From the NCBI GenBank assembly GCA_902776515.1, contig CACYQE010000029.1, forward strand, positions 1 through 8,766: 8,766 nt of DNA, in the 5' to 3' direction. The stretch comes from an uncultured Pseudomonadota bacterium (GTDB lineage Bacteria > Pseudomonadota > Alphaproteobacteria > Rs-D84). Made by a program: the position numbers and the translations under genes. Shown one piece after another: positions 4,833 to 8,766 of this stretch (position 1 is the first letter of the stretch; each line of letters begins with the position of its first letter). Under the pieces are notes generated by a model that saw only the letters and a list, made by a program, of their open reading frames with translations, was not told the DNA's origin and searched no databases.

Positions 4833-6353
4833 ATGTTTACAATAAAAGGCAAAACAGGCGATTGGGAAGTTGTTGTTGGATTGGAAACTCACATAGAAGT
4901 TCTGTCCAAAAGTAAGATTTTTAGCGGTGCATCCGCAGACTATAATCCAACGGTCAGCCCAAACACCCAGGTGTCGTTCGTTGATGTTGCTATGCCGGGA
5001 ATGTTGCCGGTTTTGAACGAATATTGTGTTGAACAGGCAATCAAATTTGGTTTGGGTATAAATGCGGAAATCGCAAAAAAGAGCCGTTTTGCACGTAAAC
5101 AATATTTCTATCCTGACCTGCCCCAGGGGTATCAGATTACCCAGGCATCTGGCGAACCCGCAGTGGTCAACAATGGTTGGATTGAAATTATGGGCGATGA
5201 CGGCAATCCAAAAAAGATTCTAATTGAACGTGCACATTTGGAACAAGACGCAGCAAAAAACAAACACGATATGCACCCAACAAAGTCTTTTGTGGATTAT
5301 AACCGCAGTGGTGTTATGTTATTGGAAATCGTGACATTTATTGATATAAATAATCCTGAAAATCGTTCCTATATTACATCCCCAGAAGAAGCAGAAAGAT
5401 ATCTGCGTCAAATTCGTGAAATTGCACGTGCGTTGGGCGTATCCAAAGCAAATATGGAAGAAGGTTCTATGCGTGCAGACGTTAATGTTTCGGTCCGTCC
5501 AGTTGGTGCAAAATATTTTAATGAACGTTGCGAAATTAAAAATATGGTTTCATTTAAATTTATTAAAACGGCCATTGAATACGAAGCAAAACGCCAAATA
5601 GAAATTCTTGAAAATGGTGGAACGATTGACCGTTGCACAATGCGTTTCAACCAAGGCGATGGGACAACATCAGTTCTACGTAGCAAAGAAGACGCATTGG
5701 ATTATCGTTATTTTCCAGACCCCGATTTGTTGCCGTTGATTATCACAGATGAACAAATTGAACGCATTCGTAAAACAATGCCGGAATTACCAACGGCGAC
5801 ACGTGCACGTTATATTGAAAAATTTGGATTGTCCGAATACGATGCAACGCGACTAACAGAAACAACCGATATTTCACATTGGTTTGATGCGGCGGTTAAT
5901 GGCAAAACCGAACGTGCCAAAGGTGTTGCAAATTGGATGATTTCCGAATTGTTTGCACATCCTGAAAACTATGACATAACGAACGAAAAATCTGGTATCG
6001 TTGATGAAATGCGTATTATCACACCGTCTGATTTGGCAGAATTGGTTGATATGGTTGCGGCACGCGAAATCAACGGCAAACAAGCCAAAGATATCTTTAT
6101 CAAAATGTTGGATGGCGAATCGGGAACCCCGCGTGAAATTGCCGATAAGTTTGGTATGAAGCAAATTACCGACACCGGTGCAATTGAAAAAATTATTGAT
6201 GAGGTTATTGCGGCAAACCCGTCCCAAGTTGAACAATATAAATCTGGGAAAACCGGATTACTTGGATTCTTTGTCGGCAATGTTATGAAGAAATCTGGCG
6301 GCAGTGCAAACCCAGCCGTTGTGAATGAAATTTTGAAAAATAAATTAAACTAA
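4833..6353 (+). CDS. gatB: Glutamyl-tRNA(Gln)/aspartyl-tRNA(Asn) amidotransferase subunit B
   Basis: The product has 506 residues. GatB binds the mischarged tRNA, phosphorylates the amino-acid side chain with ATP and completes amidation with ammonia from GatA. Visible motifs are WEVVVGLETHIEV (11-23), KSKIFSGAS, FARKQYFYPDLPQGYQITQ (86-104), RAHLEQDAAK, DYNRSGVMLLEIVT (155-168), EEGSMRADVNVSVRP and DYRYFPDPDL. The C-terminal YqeY-like tail contains GKTGLLGFFVGNVMKKSGG (472-490). The region that carries zinc-binding Cys in many GatB proteins reads VDVAMPGMLPVLN, as I recall it does in alphaproteobacteria. I chose the ATG at 4833 because AAGGA (4819-4823) lies 9 nt upstream and the family begins here. 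An in-frame extension to 4752 would run through the tRNA gene. No good separate promoter was found, so it probably depends on read-through from gatA. Confidence 0.97.
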   Translation: MFTIKGKTGDWEVVVGLETHIEVLSKSKIFSGASADYNPTVSPNTQVSFVDVAMPGMLPVLNEYCVEQAIKFGLGINAEIAKKSRFARKQYFYPDLPQGYQITQASGEPAVVNNGWIEIMGDDGNPKKILIERAHLEQDAAKNKHDMHPTKSFVDYNRSGVMLLEIVTFIDINNPENRSYITSPEEAERYLRQIREIARALGVSKANMEEGSMRADVNVSVRPVGAKYFNERCEIKNMVSFKFIKTAIEYEAKRQIEILENGGTIDRCTMRFNQGDGTTSVLRSKEDALDYRYFPDPDLLPLIITDEQIERIRKTMPELPTATRARYIEKFGLSEYDATRLTETTDISHWFDAAVNGKTERAKGVANWMISELFAHPENYDITNEKSGIVDEMRIITPSDLAELVDMVAAREINGKQAKDIFIKMLDGESGTPREIADKFGMKQITDTGAIEKIIDEVIAANPSQVEQYKSGKTGLLGFFVGNVMKKSGGSANPAVVNEILKNKLN

Positions 6354-6365
6354 GAGGTAATAAAT

Positions 6366-6524
6366 ATGATGGTATTTGATTACAACGTTATCACGGGGAT
6401 GTCTTATCGTTGGGTTGATACACCGACAAAAAAAGTTATAGAAAATACACTGTCAAAGAAACAAAGATTAGATAATCTGGTAAACTCTATTTATGTTTAT
6501 ACAAAAAGCAAAGCACACATGTAA
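6366..6524 (+). CDS. Small unannotated 52-residue protein between gatB and miaB
   Basis: The reading frame starts MMVFDYNVITG and ends YTKSKAHM, 52 residues, with no recognised domain. It has one of the clearest ribosome-binding sites in the window: AGAGG (6353-6357) overlaps the last base of the gatB stop codon and lies 8 nt before the ATG at 6366 (a second ATG follows directly). It fills almost the whole gatB-miaB gap: 12 bp after gatB and 6 bp before miaB. miaB itself has no Shine-Dalgarno sequence, so translation of this frame may deliver ribosomes to miaB. The peptide is basic in its second half, with no signal peptide or membrane segment. It could be a real small protein or mainly a translated leader for miaB. 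Confidence 0.6.
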   Translation: MMVFDYNVITGMSYRWVDTPTKKVIENTLSKKQRLDNLVNSIYVYTKSKAHM

Positions 6525-6530
6525 ACGACA

Positions 6531-7838
6531 ATGAAAAAATACTTTATTCAAACTTTTGGTTGTCAAATGAACGTGTATGACAGTTGGCGTATCGCCGCAA
6601 TGTTGGATGCACGTGGCTATAAACCAACCAACGATGTTGCTGATGCGGATATCATTATTTTGAACACTTGTGCTGTTCGCGAAAAGGCAACTAATAAAGT
6701 ATTTTCTGCATTGGGTCGTGTTCGTGATGCAAAAAAGCCATCTGCTCTGTTTGGAATTGTTGGTTGTGTTGCACGTGAAGTTGGTGCAAACGCTTTTCAT
6801 CGCATTCCTGAATTGAATTTTGTTTTGGGACCACAAAGTTATCACAAAATACCACAAATTCTGGAAAACCCAGATGCACGTTTATTAAATATTGATCTTA
6901 GTGGGTTGGAAAAATTTGACGAGTTACCACAAATGGTTACAAGTCCGACCGTCTGTTATATTCCAATCCAAGAAGGATGCAACCATTGCTGTACGTATTG
7001 TATTGTGCCGTATACACGCGGTCAAGAACTATCTCGTTCTTTTGATGACGTTATGCGTGATACAAAACATGCAGCACAAACCGGTGCTGTTGAAATTTGT
7101 TTTCTTGGTCAAAACGTTAATGGATACAAATATACTGCACCTGATGGAACGATATACCGTTTATCTGATTTAATTCGCGAAACGGCAAAAATCCCAGAAA
7201 TTCAACGTATACGCTTTACGTCCAGTTATCCAACAGAAATGTCAGACGATTTAATTGGGATGTTCGCGATTGAACCGAAGCTGTTACCTTTTTTAAATAT
7301 GCCTATTCAAAGTGGCTCGCCAGATGTGTTAAAGCGTATGAATCGTCCGTACAGTTTGGATGGGTATATGGAAATAATTAACAAATTACGTGCCGCACGT
7401 CCCGACATTCAAATTTCCAGTGATTTTATTGTCGGCTTTCCCGGTGAAACAGATTCTGATTTTGAACAAACGTTGGATATTGCCAAACGTGTTGGGTATA
7501 TAAATTCTTATTCTTTTAAATATTCACCGCGTCCACATACGGCCGCCGCAATTATGCCAAATCAGGTGCCTGAAAACATAAAGAAAGAACGTTTGGCGAT
7601 ATTGGATTCCTTGTTAAATGACATTCAACACGAATTTAATGACAGTTGTGTCGGAAAAACAATGATGTGTTTATACGAAGGTTCTGATAAAACGGGTCAG
7701 CATTTGATTTATCGCACACCGTATATGCAACAATGCGTTGTCCGTGGAACAATCCCGGAAAGTGGTGAAAAAATATCGAAAATAAAAATAACCGGGGCCA
7801 GCAAGGCATCAATCCGCGGTGAATTTGTGAACGATTAA
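6531..7838 (+). CDS. miaB: tRNA-2-methylthio-N6-dimethylallyladenosine synthase MiaB
   Basis: The product has 435 residues, slightly shorter than E. coli MiaB. This radical-SAM methylthiotransferase converts i6A37 to ms2i6A37 in tRNAs that read U-initial codons. The N-terminal domain has the three cluster cysteines: Cys11 in TFGCQMN, Cys47 in NTCAVREKA and Cys79 in VGCVA. The radical-SAM CxxxCxxC motif is Cys150-Cys154-Cys157 in EGCNHCCTYCIVPYTRG. Further segments typical of the family are FLGQNVNGY, SSYPTEM, MPIQSGS and DFIVGFPGETDSDF. The last 60 or so residues fit the TRAM RNA-binding domain. TFGCQMN, NTCAVREKA and VPYTRG favour MiaB over RimO or MtaB. There is no Shine-Dalgarno before the ATG, and it starts 6 bp after the small gene upstream. 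Its stop codon overlaps that of the convergent surface-protein gene. Confidence 0.96.
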   Translation: MKKYFIQTFGCQMNVYDSWRIAAMLDARGYKPTNDVADADIIILNTCAVREKATNKVFSALGRVRDAKKPSALFGIVGCVAREVGANAFHRIPELNFVLGPQSYHKIPQILENPDARLLNIDLSGLEKFDELPQMVTSPTVCYIPIQEGCNHCCTYCIVPYTRGQELSRSFDDVMRDTKHAAQTGAVEICFLGQNVNGYKYTAPDGTIYRLSDLIRETAKIPEIQRIRFTSSYPTEMSDDLIGMFAIEPKLLPFLNMPIQSGSPDVLKRMNRPYSLDGYMEIINKLRAARPDIQISSDFIVGFPGETDSDFEQTLDIAKRVGYINSYSFKYSPRPHTAAAIMPNQVPENIKKERLAILDSLLNDIQHEFNDSCVGKTMMCLYEGSDKTGQHLIYRTPYMQQCVVRGTIPESGEKISKIKITGASKASIRGEFVND

Positions 7839-8766
7839 AATTCTATTTTGGCATTCAAAGAAATTTTATATGACACACCGATGTCATCGTTATATAAAAC
7901 ACCAAAACCTAAATCACCACCAAAACCATCGGCACTTGAAAGTATATTAGTGAAAATGCCGGCATAAATATCACCGTCTGTTTGTGCAAACGCCCTTGCC
8001 CCATAACCGTAAACATTGCCATCAATCTTTGATTTAAATTCTATATTTGCACCCATACGACCAATAAAATCTGTATCTGAATCATCCACAATACTGATAT
8101 ATTTCACACCAAAACCAATAAAAGGAACAAATTTCATATTTCCATTCATAAAAGAAAGCACTGGTCCGCCATCAACCGTTCCCAACACAGTCTTTCCATT
8201 TGGCTTTGTTCCATTGAATGTTCCATCATAAACATTTGGGCCATCAAAATCCGCCACAGAAAACACACCTGAGGCACGAACATACGCATCAGAATCTTGA
8301 TACAACAAACCAACATTTCCGCCGTACAGAACACCAGACCATTCATCATAAGCATCGGAATAATTTACCCGTGCAAAATGTCCACCAAACGTTCCGTATA
8401 AATTATTTGATAAACTAATTCCAAATGCGGCCGTTGCCCCCATAACAGAAAAATCTTTGGAATACAGATACAATGGCATCACACCAAAGCCCGTGGCCGA
8501 CCCGACACCCATATCAGCAACAATAAAAGAATTTACCACACCAACATTATTCATAATTTGTATTGGATTCAACCGCACAGAATTTTTCATAATGCGATTT
8601 AACTCGCCACGACTGGTCGCCGCATCCAACGCCACCAATAATTTATCATTCGGATCTTTGACACGACTTGCATCCAAATAGTTTCCAAGATTTCCACCCA
8701 GCACAATAGAGTAATTTGTTTGTCGAACTGTATGAACATACAACGCCCCACCCGACCAACGTGTAT
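7835..8766 (-). CDS. C-terminal part of a beta-barrel surface protein (5' end outside the window)
   Basis: About 309 residues are visible. The frame stays open to the right edge, where it reads TRWSGGALYV, so the start and any signal peptide lie beyond the window. A TTG at 8741-8743 could be called as a start but has no support. The visible N-terminal part includes a mixed, helix-prone segment (minus strand, roughly 8680-8540), then a long series of Gly/aromatic/polar alternating strands. The end is VSYKISLNAKIEF, with a terminal Phe. There is no cysteine. This fits an outer-membrane beta-barrel, possibly the translocator of an autotransporter-type protein with its passenger upstream, but the passenger cannot be seen. 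It converges on miaB, sharing the TTAA at 7835-7838 as part of both stop codons. The family is not identified. Confidence 0.7.
   Translation of the reverse strand, partial: TRWSGGALYVHTVRQTNYSIVLGGNLGNYLDASRVKDPNDKLLVALDAATSRGELNRIMKNSVRLNPIQIMNNVGVVNSFIVADMGVGSATGFGVMPLYLYSKDFSVMGATAAFGISLSNNLYGTFGGHFARVNYSDAYDEWSGVLYGGNVGLLYQDSDAYVRASGVFSVADFDGPNVYDGTFNGTKPNGKTVLGTVDGGPVLSFMNGNMKFVPFIGFGVKYISIVDDSDTDFIGRMGANIEFKSKIDGNVYGYGARAFAQTDGDIYAGIFTNILSSADGFGGDLGFGVLYNDDIGVSYKISLNAKIEF

Noticed and set aside
4872..5040. Loss of the zinc-site cysteines in GatB as a novelty
   Set aside because: From memory, alphaproteobacterial GatB proteins commonly have the MPGMLPV form without these cysteines, so it is treated as a lineage marker.
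8741..8743. TTG as the start of the right-hand surface protein
   Set aside because: The frame continues open to the window edge with protein-like sequence, there is no ribosome-binding site, and no signal peptide follows. The gene is treated as truncated by the window.
1..8766. CRISPR array, insertion sequence, prophage, toxin-antitoxin or riboswitch
   Set aside because: I saw no regularly spaced repeats, transposase or integrase motifs, phage genes, toxin-antitoxin pairs or recognisable riboswitch cores on either strand.

Overview
The window looks like chromosome of an AT-rich, probably reduced-genome alphaproteobacterium. The evidence is the ruvX <-> gatC-gatA neighbourhood, a GatB in which the usual zinc-site cysteines are replaced by a sequence reading VDVAMPGMLPVLN (a form I associate with alphaproteobacteria), and two exported proteins with beta-barrel-like C-termini ending in Phe. 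The species cannot be named from this sequence. A host-associated or gut alphaproteobacterium is a guess.

Layout, left to right. (1) A minus-strand outer-membrane beta-barrel protein (56-1057) with a signal peptide, an acidic Pro/Val/Glu-rich linker and a near-consensus sigma70 promoter. (2) A divergent plus-strand gene for a cysteine-rich exported protein of unknown function (1189-2025), with no visible Shine-Dalgarno sequence. (3) Convergent with it, ruvX (2029-2481, minus). (4) A plus-strand run: gatC (2520-2816), a small protein resembling the C-terminal domain of the RNA polymerase alpha subunit (2819-3193), gatA (3207-4673), gatB (4833-6353), an unannotated 52-residue protein (6366-6524) and miaB (6531-7838). 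A tRNA-Phe(GAA) gene lies on the opposite strand between gatA and gatB (4703-4778). (5) The C-terminal part of a second beta-barrel-like surface protein (minus, 7835 to the right edge), convergent with miaB and sharing the TTAA of its stop codon.

How the genes fit together: the middle is a translation-fidelity and tRNA block. GatCAB amidates Glu-tRNA(Gln) and/or Asp-tRNA(Asn). MiaB completes the ms2i6A modification at A37 of tRNAs reading U-initial codons, and the tRNA-Phe encoded here has the A36-A37-A38 sequence expected of a substrate. The most unusual items are the stand-alone alpha-CTD-like protein inside the gat cluster, which has lost the position of the key DNA-contacting arginine, and the 52-residue gene whose translation may be coupled to miaB. 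No mobile element, CRISPR array, phage gene or recognisable defence system is visible, and no gap between genes exceeds 300 bases.
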